Source: an uncultured Clostridia bacterium (GTDB taxonomy: Bacteria > Bacillota > Clostridia > UBA1381). From it: a DNA stretch of 64,000 nt. A model generated the notes under the pieces. It was not told the DNA's origin. It was given only the letters and a program-made list of their open reading frames with translations, and ran no database searches. Made by a program: the position numbers and the translations under genes. Every line of letters starts with the position of its first letter. The first letter of the stretch is position 1. Below are positions 43,880 to 53,402 of this stretch, piece by piece. The stretch spans positions 1-64,000 of the forward strand of contig CAKSFT010000009.1 of the NCBI GenBank assembly GCA_934454145.1, in the 5' to 3' direction.

Positions 43880-45088
43880 ATGAAAAGAAAAATCACAGCA
43901 ACACTGGTACTCATGTTCCTTTTTATATCCACGGTTATCCCCGCTTTTGCAGACGGTGCAAAAATATATATCCGTGATGAATCAAAGGTTCTGACAGATG
44001 CAGACATCGGGGAACTGAACACCATGGCAGACAAGATACATACAGATTACAATGCTTCGGTATACTGCCTTATAGCAAATATTTCCCAAGATGAAGACCT
44101 TGTCGAATATGCACACGGGCTTTATGGTACACCCGAAAGCAATGACAACAACATTGTCCTTGCCCTATCCGATTCCGAATGGTATGTATATTTCTCGGGC
44201 AGCCTGGGAGAGCTGACCACAGAAGAAGACGAAACCCTCCTGTGGGACGCATTCCAAAGCAGCGAAAACTACAAAGATGCCGTTGTTTCTTATATAAGCG
44301 CTTGCGAGGGGCTTTTGAAAGAAAAGGGATTCACCGCGACACCGCCCCGGGAAATTCCGTCCCAAAGGCTTTTGCCGCTTTTGGTTGACAATGCGGGTTT
44401 GTTGTCCGCTGATGACGCCGCGGCGCTCTCTGCAAAATTGGAAGAAATCAGTACACGCCAGCAATTTGAAGTTGCAGTTGTCACGGTAAACTCTACAGAG
44501 GGAAAAACTCCGCAAGCCTATGCAGACGACTTCTATGATTACAACGGCTATGGCTATGGCGAAAATGACGATGGCTGTCTTTTGCTTGTCAGCATGGAAG
44601 AGCGGGACTGGTATATCACCGCATACGGCTTTGGCTCGACAGCAATCACCGATGCCGGGCGTGAATATATGTCAGAACAGTTTTTGCCATACCTCTCTGA
44701 CGGGGATTATGCAGAAGCTTTTAGCGAATTTGCGGACCTCTGCGACGATTATGTCAGACAGGCAAAAACAGGAGAACCCTATGACACCGGCAATATGCCC
44801 AACCCCATAGGGATAGGCACGGTGATTGTCATTTCGGTTATTTTCGGGCTTTTGGCGGCGTTCATTCCCGTTTTGATTATGAAGGCAAAGCTGAAAAGCG
44901 TGCACTTCCAAAGCACCGCAGACAACTATATCCGCGACAACAGCCTAAACATCACCACAAGCCATGACACATTCCTTTATTCCAATGTGGCACGCACAGA
45001 GCGCCCGACACAAAATTCTTCAGGCGGCTCTTCGGGACACACCTCTTCTTCCGGCAGAACCCACACCGGGGGCGGCGGAAAATTTTAA
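43880..45088 (+). CDS. YdjH-like TPM-domain membrane protein
   Basis: This 402 aa protein has a signal peptide (ITATLVLMFLFISTVIPAFA). It has two TPM-like domains: one more diverged at about 30-165 (VLTDADIGELNTMADKI) and a clear one at about 175-300 (DNAGLLSADDAAALSAKLEE, YGYGENDDGCLLLVSMEERD). A membrane segment lies near 310-332, and a Ser/Gly tail ends in HTGGGGKF, the typical end of this family. It corresponds to YdjH. The duplication of the TPM domain is not something I can confirm as usual for YdjH. Confidence 0.8.
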   Translation: MKRKITATLVLMFLFISTVIPAFADGAKIYIRDESKVLTDADIGELNTMADKIHTDYNASVYCLIANISQDEDLVEYAHGLYGTPESNDNNIVLALSDSEWYVYFSGSLGELTTEEDETLLWDAFQSSENYKDAVVSYISACEGLLKEKGFTATPPREIPSQRLLPLLVDNAGLLSADDAAALSAKLEEISTRQQFEVAVVTVNSTEGKTPQAYADDFYDYNGYGYGENDDGCLLLVSMEERDWYITAYGFGSTAITDAGREYMSEQFLPYLSDGDYAEAFSEFADLCDDYVRQAKTGEPYDTGNMPNPIGIGTVIVISVIFGLLAAFIPVLIMKAKLKSVHFQSTADNYIRDNSLNITTSHDTFLYSNVARTERPTQNSSGGSSGHTSSSGRTHTGGGGKF

Positions 45089-45095
45089 GACTATT

Positions 45096-45146
45096 AAAAA
45101 AAGAGGCTGTAAAAAACTTCAAAGTTTCTTTACAGCCTCTTTTTTT
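45096..45146. terminator. terminator between the YdjH-like gene and manA
   Basis: The 18-base arms (seven A, GAGGCTGTAAA and its complement) have a 15-base loop that is itself partly paired. Placed between convergent genes, it can act both ways. Confidence 0.88.
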
Positions 45147-45179
45147 CGGAGTTTTTTACATTCCCGACAATTGTCTGAT

Positions 45180-46109
45180 TTATACATACGATATAATAAT
45201 CTCACACTCGCCCGTTATTTCAATCTCTCCGCACCCTGCCGGGACAAACAGACTGTCACCTTTTCGGAATTCAAGTTCTCCTGAGGGATATTTAAGTTTT
45301 CCGTAGCCCGAAAGTACAATAACCGACTTAAAACAATCTTGTGTCACAGCCGTGCGGAAGCTCCCCGAAACATCATGCTTTTCCACCGTAAAATACTTGC
45401 ATGAGGCAAGGACATCACCCGGGAATTTCACGTTCTCCGCCGGTTTCAAATCCGCCACTTCAATCGCACGCTCTATGTGGAGCGGACGCGTGTTTCCGTT
45501 TTTGTCCTTTCTGTTATAGTCATACACACGGTATGTTGTGTTGGAGTTCTGCTGAATTTCACAAATCATAATCCCTTTTCCGATGGCATGCACCGTGCCG
45601 GACTTTATGAAAAACACATCACCTTTTCGGACCGGCACGCGGTTAAGCACCTCCAAAAGCGTGTTTTCTTCAATTCTTTTTTTCAGTTCCTCTTTTGTGA
45701 GCGTCCTGTTGAACCCAAAATAAAGGCTTGCGCCATCATCGCAGTCCATGACATACCACATCTCCGTTTTCCCGTATTCGCCGTTATTTTTCAGCGCATA
45801 TTCATCGTCCGGGTGCACCTGCACCGACAGATTGTCTTTCGCGTCAATAAACTTTATCAAAATCGGAAAAAAGTCAAACGCTTTTGCATTTTTGCCCAAA
45901 ACATCATTTTTCTTTATATATTCGCCAAAGCTCATGCCTTTGTCTTTTCCCGACGCAACGATGCTCTGCCCGTCCTTGTGTGCCGAAAGCTCCCAGCTTT
46001 CCGCCACTTTTTCCAGCTCTGTTTTTTTGTTATAGTCGGTTTTCAGCCTTGTGCCCCCCCACAGATAGTCCTTAAATGCCGGGAGGAGCTTTACAGGTTC
46101 AAAATTCAT
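45180..46109 (-). CDS. manA: mannose-6-phosphate isomerase (class I)
   Basis: Interconverts mannose 6-phosphate and fructose 6-phosphate (309 aa, the short Bacillota form). KDYLWGGTRL and ESWELSAHKDG mark the N terminus. Zinc ligands are seen in LSVQVHPDDEYA, KTEMWYVMD and KSGTVHAIGKGI. NTTYRVYDYNR with the following Arg is the substrate region. GAAAGGACG precedes the ATG. It lies 42 bp after the small membrane protein gene. Confidence 0.95.
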   Translation of the reverse strand: MNFEPVKLLPAFKDYLWGGTRLKTDYNKKTELEKVAESWELSAHKDGQSIVASGKDKGMSFGEYIKKNDVLGKNAKAFDFFPILIKFIDAKDNLSVQVHPDDEYALKNNGEYGKTEMWYVMDCDDGASLYFGFNRTLTKEELKKRIEENTLLEVLNRVPVRKGDVFFIKSGTVHAIGKGIMICEIQQNSNTTYRVYDYNRKDKNGNTRPLHIERAIEVADLKPAENVKFPGDVLASCKYFTVEKHDVSGSFRTAVTQDCFKSVIVLSGYGKLKYPSGELEFRKGDSLFVPAGCGEIEITGECEIIISYV

Positions 46110-46151
46110 AATTTTCGTCCTTTCTTTTATCCCGTTTCGTAATTATTGTTT

Positions 46152-46802
46152 TTACATGCCGAATCCCGGGTTGATTTCCGGCACATGCCTTCTTATCTTT
46201 CTGTTTCTCGTGGAAAATATCATATTTTTGTTTACGCTCTGCACAGCTTTGACTGTTTGCGCCAGCGCCTCGGGGTCAAAGTCGGTCACGGGCATATAAC
46301 GCTCTGTCCCGTCATTCAATACGATATGTATAAATTCCATTCTTCTGAGTGTGCCCGAATACTTTGCTTTATATTCCTTTGCCTTTGCCGCAAATGCACT
46401 CTCCGGCAGATTCCGCGACACAAAATTTGCCGTGCCGATATATATGCTCTTTATCCCGTCAAGCGGCAATTTTACCATTTCCGTTTTCTCGGGCAAAAAT
46501 TCCCCAAAGAAACCCTTGTCGGTGCGAAACGGAAAAAAACCGTTTTCCCATGTGCACATATATATCTTTTCCTCGTCATTGCCGACAAAAGACGGGAGCA
46601 CAGTGTTGATTTTCATAACCGTGTACATAGCACTCAGCACACATGCGGCAAGATATGCCGCCGCATATATAAAGTGATGCTTGAATATGTTTAAAACCGC
46701 CAGCACAAGCGCCGCACAGCCCACACAGCCCAAAAATACAATCACGCTGATTCCTCTTGTCCGCTTCTTTTTTTCCGTCATGGCTCTGTTTTTTAATTCC
46801 AT
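46152..46802 (-). CDS. uncharacterised membrane protein with a PH-like C-terminal part
   Basis: This 216 aa protein has a basic N terminus (MTEKKKRTRG), two adjacent hydrophobic segments (about 18-38 and 45-65) and a C-terminal soluble part of alternating strands (IKSIYIGTANF, MEFIHIVLNDGTERYMPVT). It ends with a helix and a basic tail. The soluble part could be a PH-like or YcxB-like fold, but I do not recognise a named family. The ATG at 46802 has GGAG. The frame is open 44 codons further but those lie across its promoter. Probably cotranscribed with manA. Confidence 0.65.
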   Translation of the reverse strand: MELKNRAMTEKKKRTRGISVIVFLGCVGCAALVLAVLNIFKHHFIYAAAYLAACVLSAMYTVMKINTVLPSFVGNDEEKIYMCTWENGFFPFRTDKGFFGEFLPEKTEMVKLPLDGIKSIYIGTANFVSRNLPESAFAAKAKEYKAKYSGTLRRMEFIHIVLNDGTERYMPVTDFDPEALAQTVKAVQSVNKNMIFSTRNRKIRRHVPEINPGFGM

Positions 46803-46844
46803 AAAAAATTCTCCATTCTGCTCTGAACACCTTTCCCCTCGTTT

Positions 46845-46873
46845 ATTATACCAAATAACTGTATGATTGTCAA
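46845..46873 (-). promoter_or_regulatory. full-consensus sigma-A promoter
   Basis: On the minus strand: TTGACA, 17 bases, TATAAT, about 40 bases before the membrane protein start. It would also serve manA. Confidence 0.78.
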
Positions 46874-47012
46874 ATTTTCCTCTGTTTTTGTGGGCAATCC
46901 TTCCCTTGGATAAAAAAATTTTAAAAAAATGCAACTTTTTTCCGTGCTGAAATGTATTATATATGAACAGACCAAATCTATGCTGTTTTCACAGCGGAAA
47001 CGGAGTTTTACT

Positions 47013-49088
47013 ATGTTTACAAAAAAATTGATTATCATTGCAACGGCTTTGTCCATGCTTTCGGCAACCGTATATGCCCTTTCGGCACAGCCCGGCAGCA
47101 CTGCCAAAGCCTCGGCCACACCCCTGGAAAAGCTTTTTGACAAAGGCATCATAGAAGGATATGACGATGGGAATCTGCACCCGGAACGCACGCTTACCCG
47201 TGCGCAGTTTGCAAAAATTTTAAACAAGGCATTCCCCGACTTCCCTCATCACGACCTTCTCCACAGCTTTTCCGACCTTTCCCCCGAGCATTGGGCATAT
47301 GATTACATACAAATCGCTGCAAATGCCGGGTGGCTTTGCGGATATGACGACAATACTTTCCGCCCGGACAAAAACATAACATATGAACAGGCAGTGGCTG
47401 TGCTTTGCCGTATTCTCGGAATCGGCAGTAACAATGACTACCCAAAAGGGTATCTCGCCGCCGCAATAGATTATTCCGTCACAGACGGCATAAACGCCCT
47501 CATCGGCGAAGAAATCGACCGTGCCCGCGCAGCAATACTCATAGAAAACACTCTGCTTGCGGATATCAAAGAAACCACAGGCGGTTTCCCGCTTTTTGCA
47601 CATTCCGGCGGCGCAGGCTCTATGGCGGCCGGCTACACGGTGTCAGAATGTGCCGTTGCCGAACCGGAGATTTATGATGACGGATTTTCCTTCCCGTTTT
47701 TGCCGGACAGAAACACCGAAGAATATTCGGCTTATGACGAAAATATTTTCAAAAATGTTTTGACATCACCGCTTTCCACCTTTTCCATCGACACAGACAC
47801 TGCCTCCTACAGCAATCTCCGCCGATTTATCCTGAACGGGCAGGAAATCCCCGACGGTTCTGTCAGGAGCGAAGAACTTATAAATTATTTTGATTATTCC
47901 CCCGCAGTGCCGGAAAACGGCAAGCCCTTCGGCGTAAAATATACGGTTTGCGAATGTCCCTGGAACACCGCCAATCACCTCGCCATGATTACCGTTTCCG
48001 GCGAAGAATTGCAAACCCCAAAGCCCTCAAACCTGGTATTTCTGATAGATGTTTCGGGTTCCATGTATTCTTTCAACAAGCTCCCTTTGGTAAAAAAATC
48101 CCTTTCCATGCTCCTTGACAAGCTTGGCGAATCGGACAGGATTTCCATTGTGACTTATGCGTCCGACACACGCGTTGCCTTGAAGCCCACCCCAGCCTCC
48201 GAAAAGGACAAAATCATGTCCGTCATAGACAACCTCACCGCCGGCGGCTCTACAGCCGGTGCAAGCGGCATAAACCTTGCATACGAGCAGGCGGAAAAAT
48301 TCAGCGCCGACGCCAACAACAGGATTATCCTCTGCACCGACGGGGATTTCAATGTGGGCATCTCCTCTGACGGGGATTTGAAAAAGCTTATAACTGAAAA
48401 AAGAGAAAAAGGCATTTTCCTGACCGTCCTGGGCTTTGGCATGGGGAACTATAAAGACAACAGAATGGAAACCCTTGCCGACAACGGAAACGGCGGATAT
48501 GCCTACATAGACAACCTGCGCGAGGCAAAAAAGGTGCTTGTCGACGAACTTCCAAAAACCATTTATACCATCGCAAAAGATGTGAAAATTCAAACGGAAT
48601 TTAACCCCGAAAAGGTTGCCGAATACCGCCTTATAGGATATGAAAACCGCGTCCTGAACAACGAAGATTTTGACAACGACAAGAAGGACGCCGGGGAACT
48701 CGGCGCCGGCGCAACAGTCACGGTTCTTTATGAGCTTGTCCCGGCAGACGGCGAAGTGTCTTCCGATTTGAAATATCAAACCACACAACCCACCGGCAGT
48801 GACGAGCTTATGACTGTCAAAATCCGATACAAGCTTCCCGATTCTGACGCAAGTTCCCTTGCGGAATACCCGGTTTTGCCCGGATTGGGCGAAGAAACCG
48901 AGGACTTCTGCTTTGCGGCGGCGATTGCGGAGCTGGGCATGATTCTAAACGATTCCGAATATAAAGGCTCATCCACATACGACTCTGTGACAGAGCTTGC
49001 ACAAAAGGGCATCGGCAAAGACACATTTGGTTTGCGTACAGAGTTTTTGCAGCTTTGCGATTTGCTGAGATATGAAAGCAAAAAATAA
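47013..49088 (+). CDS. secreted SLH-anchored von Willebrand factor A protein (YfbK-like)
   Basis: This 691 aa exported protein has a signal peptide (FTKKLIIIATALSML...AL) and two S-layer homology motifs (about 35-85 with IIEGYDDGNLHPERTLTRAQ, and 90-150 with WLCGYDDNTFRPDKNITYEQ). These normally bind pyruvylated cell-wall polymer. A YfbK-type N-terminal domain follows (TFSIDTDTASYSNLRRFI), then a VWA domain with MIDAS DVSGSM. A C-terminal YfbK/DUF3520 region (VLYELVP...DTFGLRTEFLQL) ends the protein. The ATG at 47013 has CGGAG. It is a single gene, divergent from the membrane protein gene. The ligand is unknown. Confidence 0.88.
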   Translation: MFTKKLIIIATALSMLSATVYALSAQPGSTAKASATPLEKLFDKGIIEGYDDGNLHPERTLTRAQFAKILNKAFPDFPHHDLLHSFSDLSPEHWAYDYIQIAANAGWLCGYDDNTFRPDKNITYEQAVAVLCRILGIGSNNDYPKGYLAAAIDYSVTDGINALIGEEIDRARAAILIENTLLADIKETTGGFPLFAHSGGAGSMAAGYTVSECAVAEPEIYDDGFSFPFLPDRNTEEYSAYDENIFKNVLTSPLSTFSIDTDTASYSNLRRFILNGQEIPDGSVRSEELINYFDYSPAVPENGKPFGVKYTVCECPWNTANHLAMITVSGEELQTPKPSNLVFLIDVSGSMYSFNKLPLVKKSLSMLLDKLGESDRISIVTYASDTRVALKPTPASEKDKIMSVIDNLTAGGSTAGASGINLAYEQAEKFSADANNRIILCTDGDFNVGISSDGDLKKLITEKREKGIFLTVLGFGMGNYKDNRMETLADNGNGGYAYIDNLREAKKVLVDELPKTIYTIAKDVKIQTEFNPEKVAEYRLIGYENRVLNNEDFDNDKKDAGELGAGATVTVLYELVPADGEVSSDLKYQTTQPTGSDELMTVKIRYKLPDSDASSLAEYPVLPGLGEETEDFCFAAAIAELGMILNDSEYKGSSTYDSVTELAQKGIGKDTFGLRTEFLQLCDLLRYESKK

Positions 49089-49153
49089 ACAAAGGAAAAA
49101 GAGAGAAAGGCATATATTGCAGAAAATATAATTTTTCACTCCAAAAAAAGCAA

Positions 49154-49196
49154 GGGCGGTTCAAAAGTCAAATGACTTTTGAACCGCCCCTTTTTT
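49154..49196. terminator. bidirectional terminator, 17 bp perfect stem
   Basis: The arms GGGCGGTTCAAAAGTCA and its exact complement flank AA, followed by six T. On the other strand an A-rich side gives a U-tract. It lies between convergent genes and touches the last codons of the minus-strand gene. Confidence 0.9.
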
Positions 49197-49716
49197 ATTC
49201 TGCCGTATTGTCTGTCCCGCCTGTTCCGCTTTGCTGTGAACTTGCCGCAAGCTTCTCTTCCAAGTCCGCAATTTCTTTTTCATATTCTTTCAGCCGAAGT
49301 TTCAGAGAATCCACCTCAGCCTCAAGCTCCGATATTTTGACACCGGACTGAACATTTTCCGTGACGTTTTGGTTCTGCACCGAGGCATCGCTGAGTTCCG
49401 GCGTCGGGCGGAATATCGCCCAGACAAGCATAATAATCAGCACAATAAGACATACAAAGAAAAACACCCTCAGGACAGGTTTATAAAACTTTTCGCGGCG
49501 CACCTCTCTCATTCTGTCCTTGACAACCCTTTGCTGGCTGTCATGGTGAGAACGGCTCCTGCCGGAATATTTCGCACTGCTTTGTCTGCCGCTGTGACGA
49601 TGATGATGTTCACCATGGTGTTCGCCGCCGACATACCCCTCCGCGCTATGATGCTCTGTTTTTTTATCTATCTTTTCAAAATTTTTGTCAAATTCCAACT
49701 TCTCATTTTCCTCCAT
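49195..49716 (-). CDS. uncharacterised single-pass membrane protein, His-rich, coiled coil
   Basis: This 173 aa protein has a charged N terminus with a His-rich stretch (EHHGEHHHRHSG, about 30-45), a basic region (RVVKDRMREVRREKFYK), one membrane helix (LRVFFFVCLIVLIIMLVWAI, about 82-102) and a C-terminal coiled coil (SELEAEVDSLKLRLKEYEKE). No named family is recognised. The ATG at 49716 has GGGGAG and lies just past the addA stop, so it is cotranscribed with addBA. The membrane topology is probably N-in, coiled coil outside. The His run might bind metal. Confidence 0.65.
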   Translation of the reverse strand: MEENEKLEFDKNFEKIDKKTEHHSAEGYVGGEHHGEHHHRHSGRQSSAKYSGRSRSHHDSQQRVVKDRMREVRREKFYKPVLRVFFFVCLIVLIIMLVWAIFRPTPELSDASVQNQNVTENVQSGVKISELEAEVDSLKLRLKEYEKEIADLEEKLAASSQQSGTGGTDNTAE

Positions 49717-49730
49717 ATCACCACTCCCCA

Positions 49731-52700
49731 TTATAATTCTAACACATTATTGTCAAAAAATAAATATAAATACTTATTTTTGACCTTTTTTTCTGTAATT
49801 TTTTCTATAGCCCGGGCATAAAGATCTATCTGTGTTGTATACTTTTCCCTCATTTCCTGCGGATTTTCATAAAAATCCGATTTGTAGTCCACAACCACAA
49901 ATTCCCCGTCCTCTTCAAAATAACAGTCAATTATCCCCTGCAGAATCACTTTTTCGCCTTCCGGGTACTCCTCATCAACCATTTTTGCCGGTATCGGGAT
50001 TTCAAACGGCGCCTCGCGGAAAATCTGTCTGCTCCTTCTCATGCGCTGCCCCAAGGGGCTGTTGTAAAATGCCGTGACGGCATGCACATCTATTGCCGTC
50101 CGCTCTTCTTCTGAAAGTTTTCCCTCGTTTTCAAGCTTTTCCAAAAAGTTATCCACATATCTGCAGTCCATATTCACGGCAAGAGGGATACTCTGCATTA
50201 TATAATGAAGAAGCGTTCCCCTCGCCGCGCCTTTTATTTTTTCCTTCGGTTTCAAAAAGTCCGGCACAGGAACCATTTGTGTACGGCTTTCGCCCTTTTC
50301 GGTTCTTTTTTGCTTAATCTCTGACACAGACACCTTTGACGGCACATCAGCCGCGTCTTTATACGGATACTCATATGTCATGTACCGCGATATATCGCGC
50401 TCCGGTTTCATTTCTTCCCCGTCCGAATCACCCTGCACACAAACCGCCCCAAGCGATGCCTCGGCAAAGGTGACGCGCCTGTACGTCCAGTTTTGCGGAC
50501 AATTCATCGCCGATGGCAAAATCCATGAAATGAAATTGCCGGCATCAAGCACTTCATATGCGTCAAGCGCCGTGACGCCCTGATATTTGTCCTCCAGTTT
50601 TTTTGCGCTGTCCGCCTTTTTCCCGGCCGTCGCGGTCACAATCAGTTTTTCTTTTGCGCGCGTCATGGCGACATAAAGCTTTCGTATTTCCTCCGAGATG
50701 CTTTCTCTTTTTATAGTGTCTGCCGTGACGGTTTTGGTTATGTTTGGTATTTTTATGCTGTTTTCAAAATCAATGCAATCCAGCCCAAACCCCAGCGTTC
50801 TGTGCAAAAGCATGTTTCCGCTTGTGTCGCTCAGGTTGAACTTCTTGCCGCAGCCTGCCAGAAACACAACGGGAAACTCCAGCCCCTTGCTTTTGTGAAT
50901 CGTCATAATCCTCACCACGTCATGGTTTTGGGTGACCGTCACAGCCGATGTCAAATCTTCATTTTTTTTCTTCAGCAGGGTGATATAGCGCACAAAATTA
51001 AACAACCCTTTGTAGCCCGTTGTTTCATACTTTTTTGCACGTTCAAACAAAAGGCGCAGATTTGCGCATGCCTCGTCACCGCCATAAAGTGCGCCCACAA
51101 AACTGTATATGTCGGTTTCTTCATAAACAGTCCACAGCAGTCTGTCACTCGTCATATACTTTGTGTACGAGCGCCATTTTTCCAGTTTTTCCAGAAAAAC
51201 CGCAGTTTTTTTTGCGCTGTCCAGTGTTTGTGCGTCAGATATTTCTCCGTTCTCCATGCACCTCACCAGGTTTTTCATCGCAGAAAAAATATATCCGCCG
51301 CCCGAAAGCCTGATGTTTACCAAATCATCATCGGAAAATCCGCCAATCGGCGAGCGCATCACCCCCAGAAGCGGTATATCCTGATACGGATTGCCAATAA
51401 TTTTCAGCAGAGCAAGTATAAGCTTAATCTCACTCCGTTCAAAATATCCCATGCTCTCGGCATAGCAGTCTATGCCTGCCGCCGACAATTCCTCGGTGTA
51501 TATCTCTGCCGCGCCTTTGTAAGAGGACATAAGCACTGTTATGTCCTTGTTTTTAAGCGGTCTGTACACAGTTTTTGTTTCGGTTTTCACTTCACCCGTC
51601 TTTGGGTCGGCGAAGCTCACCTTCTCGGTGTCCCTCACCTTGAACCCCGACGCCTTCATTTCACAAATCCTGGCGGCGATGACCCTCGCCTCAAGCCTCA
51701 CTTTGTCTATGCTCTCGTCCACTTCCTCCCCGTTTTCCTCAATCAAAAGACATTCCGAGCGATAGTCCGGGTTTTCGTCCCGATACGAAGTGTCCCCGAC
51801 ATTCAGGCGCTGGTCATCATCATATTCTATTCCGCCTGCCTCGTCACTCATAATCATGCCAAAAACATCATTTATGCTTTCCAAAACCGTTTCACGGCTC
51901 CTGAAGTTTTTGCTCAGTACAATTTTTCTGTTTTTCGCCGTTTCATCTTTTTCATAAACATCACTTTTTTCCTTGAAAATTGTCGGGTCACTGCTCCGGA
52001 AGCGATATATGCTCTGCTTCATATCGCCCACCATAAACAGGTTGTCCCCGCGCGAAATAAGGCTGAATATCTCTTCTTGCAGACGGTTTGAGTCCTGATA
52101 CTCGTCCATCAGGATTTCTTCGTACTTGTTGGTATATTCCTTCCTCACCTCCGGGAATTCAGAAAAAAGCTTCAGACACAAATGCTCTATATCCGCAAAC
52201 TCCATGACATTTTTCTCTGCCTTTATCCTTTCGTATATGTCCGAGAAACGCATCGTCATGTCGGACAGTGCGCACACTGTCGTGTAAAGCTCTGCACAGA
52301 TTTTGCCGCAAAAGTCCTCAAACGGCATGGAAATGTACTTTTTTATGTCTTTCTTCACCTTGTCTGCCGCGGCGGTACGCAGTGTTTTCACCTGTTCTTT
52401 CAAATCCTTGTCCTTTATCTGTCTGGACTTGTCCACATAATCCGCCTTTTGATTCAGAGGGATATACTTTCTTTGAGATATCTCAAAAATCCCGTTCCAA
52501 TCGGACTCAATGATTTTTTTCATATCAAAATATTCGTCAAACACGGCTGTATAATAACTCCCCCATGCGAGGTACACATCATTTTCCTCGTGCGGCGGCA
52601 TGTCCAGCATTGCTTTTTCAAAGTCATCAAAGCCGCCAACAGAAGATTCAAGAATAATCTGTGCCGCACGGCGCAGGCTTTTCATTGCCTCTTTTGCCAA

Positions 52701-53402
52701 TCGGCGTGCACGCTTTATCCCGTCATTCACCCATGCGCTGTCTTTTGGGTTCTCAAAATCCTTGCATTTTTCCTTCAGCCACTCCTCCGGGTCGGGGAAA
52801 GAACGCGTAAATTCGTATATCTGCTTTATTTTGTCAGAAAGGTTTGTGTCGTCACGCCCGTCGGTATACATGCATATAAGGTGTAAAAAATCAGGGTTAT
52901 TCTCGTTATACATCTGCTCAAACAATTCTTCCATGGCATCGTCACGCATTATCCCCGCCTCTCCCGAATCTGTTATCCCAAAATCCGGGTCAATCTCCAA
53001 GAGGTGAAAATAACTTCTTATTGTTTTCAGACAGAATGCATCAATCGTGGTGATATCGGCATAAGGCAGCAGAGCAAGCTGCCTTTTAAGCAATTTTTGT
53101 TTTTTCACATCTCTTTCGGCAATCGCCCCCGTGAGCTCTTTTGAGAGCGCCGCGCCGATTCGCTCCTGCATTTCCCCCGCCGCCGCATTGGTGAAGGTCA
53201 CTGCCAAAAGGCTGTTCACGCCGCACGGCTCGCTCCCGTCGTCCGGCACAAGCTTTTTTATTATTCTCTCAACCAGCACTGCTGTCTTGCCCGAGCCCGC
53301 CGCGGCTTGCACCAGCACATTTGACCGCTCCGTCTTTTCGCTGTTTCGCCATTTTGCATAAATCGCCTGCTCCTGTTCTTTTGTCCATACACGCTTACTC
53401 AC
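49731..53402 (-). CDS. addA: ATP-dependent helicase/nuclease subunit A
   Basis: AddA, with AddB, resects double-strand DNA ends for recombination (1223 aa). UvrD-type helicase motifs: Walker A QAAAGSGKTAVLVER, ADITTIDAFC, ILMDEYQDSN (Walker B), GDMKQSIYRFR, and VRIMTIHKSKGLEFP. The C-terminal RecB-like nuclease has GIIDCYFEEDGEFVVVDYKS, with catalytic Asp and Lys. The start is GTG behind GAGGTGATG and overlaps the addB end by eight bases. Confidence 0.96.
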   Translation of the reverse strand: MSKRVWTKEQEQAIYAKWRNSEKTERSNVLVQAAAGSGKTAVLVERIIKKLVPDDGSEPCGVNSLLAVTFTNAAAGEMQERIGAALSKELTGAIAERDVKKQKLLKRQLALLPYADITTIDAFCLKTIRSYFHLLEIDPDFGITDSGEAGIMRDDAMEELFEQMYNENNPDFLHLICMYTDGRDDTNLSDKIKQIYEFTRSFPDPEEWLKEKCKDFENPKDSAWVNDGIKRARRLAKEAMKSLRRAAQIILESSVGGFDDFEKAMLDMPPHEENDVYLAWGSYYTAVFDEYFDMKKIIESDWNGIFEISQRKYIPLNQKADYVDKSRQIKDKDLKEQVKTLRTAAADKVKKDIKKYISMPFEDFCGKICAELYTTVCALSDMTMRFSDIYERIKAEKNVMEFADIEHLCLKLFSEFPEVRKEYTNKYEEILMDEYQDSNRLQEEIFSLISRGDNLFMVGDMKQSIYRFRSSDPTIFKEKSDVYEKDETAKNRKIVLSKNFRSRETVLESINDVFGMIMSDEAGGIEYDDDQRLNVGDTSYRDENPDYRSECLLIEENGEEVDESIDKVRLEARVIAARICEMKASGFKVRDTEKVSFADPKTGEVKTETKTVYRPLKNKDITVLMSSYKGAAEIYTEELSAAGIDCYAESMGYFERSEIKLILALLKIIGNPYQDIPLLGVMRSPIGGFSDDDLVNIRLSGGGYIFSAMKNLVRCMENGEISDAQTLDSAKKTAVFLEKLEKWRSYTKYMTSDRLLWTVYEETDIYSFVGALYGGDEACANLRLLFERAKKYETTGYKGLFNFVRYITLLKKKNEDLTSAVTVTQNHDVVRIMTIHKSKGLEFPVVFLAGCGKKFNLSDTSGNMLLHRTLGFGLDCIDFENSIKIPNITKTVTADTIKRESISEEIRKLYVAMTRAKEKLIVTATAGKKADSAKKLEDKYQGVTALDAYEVLDAGNFISWILPSAMNCPQNWTYRRVTFAEASLGAVCVQGDSDGEEMKPERDISRYMTYEYPYKDAADVPSKVSVSEIKQKRTEKGESRTQMVPVPDFLKPKEKIKGAARGTLLHYIMQSIPLAVNMDCRYVDNFLEKLENEGKLSEEERTAIDVHAVTAFYNSPLGQRMRRSRQIFREAPFEIPIPAKMVDEEYPEGEKVILQGIIDCYFEEDGEFVVVDYKSDFYENPQEMREKYTTQIDLYARAIEKITEKKVKNKYLYLFFDNNVLEL

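Noticed and set aside
50802..52091. Long open frame (429 codons) on the plus strand, opposite addA
   Set aside because: It is antisense to a clear helicase gene, has no Shine-Dalgarno and encodes a His/Phe/Cys-rich sequence without family features. Similar shadows lie opposite mutS (3877-4857), xseA (38185-39429), miaB (5774-6817) and addB (54148-55287).
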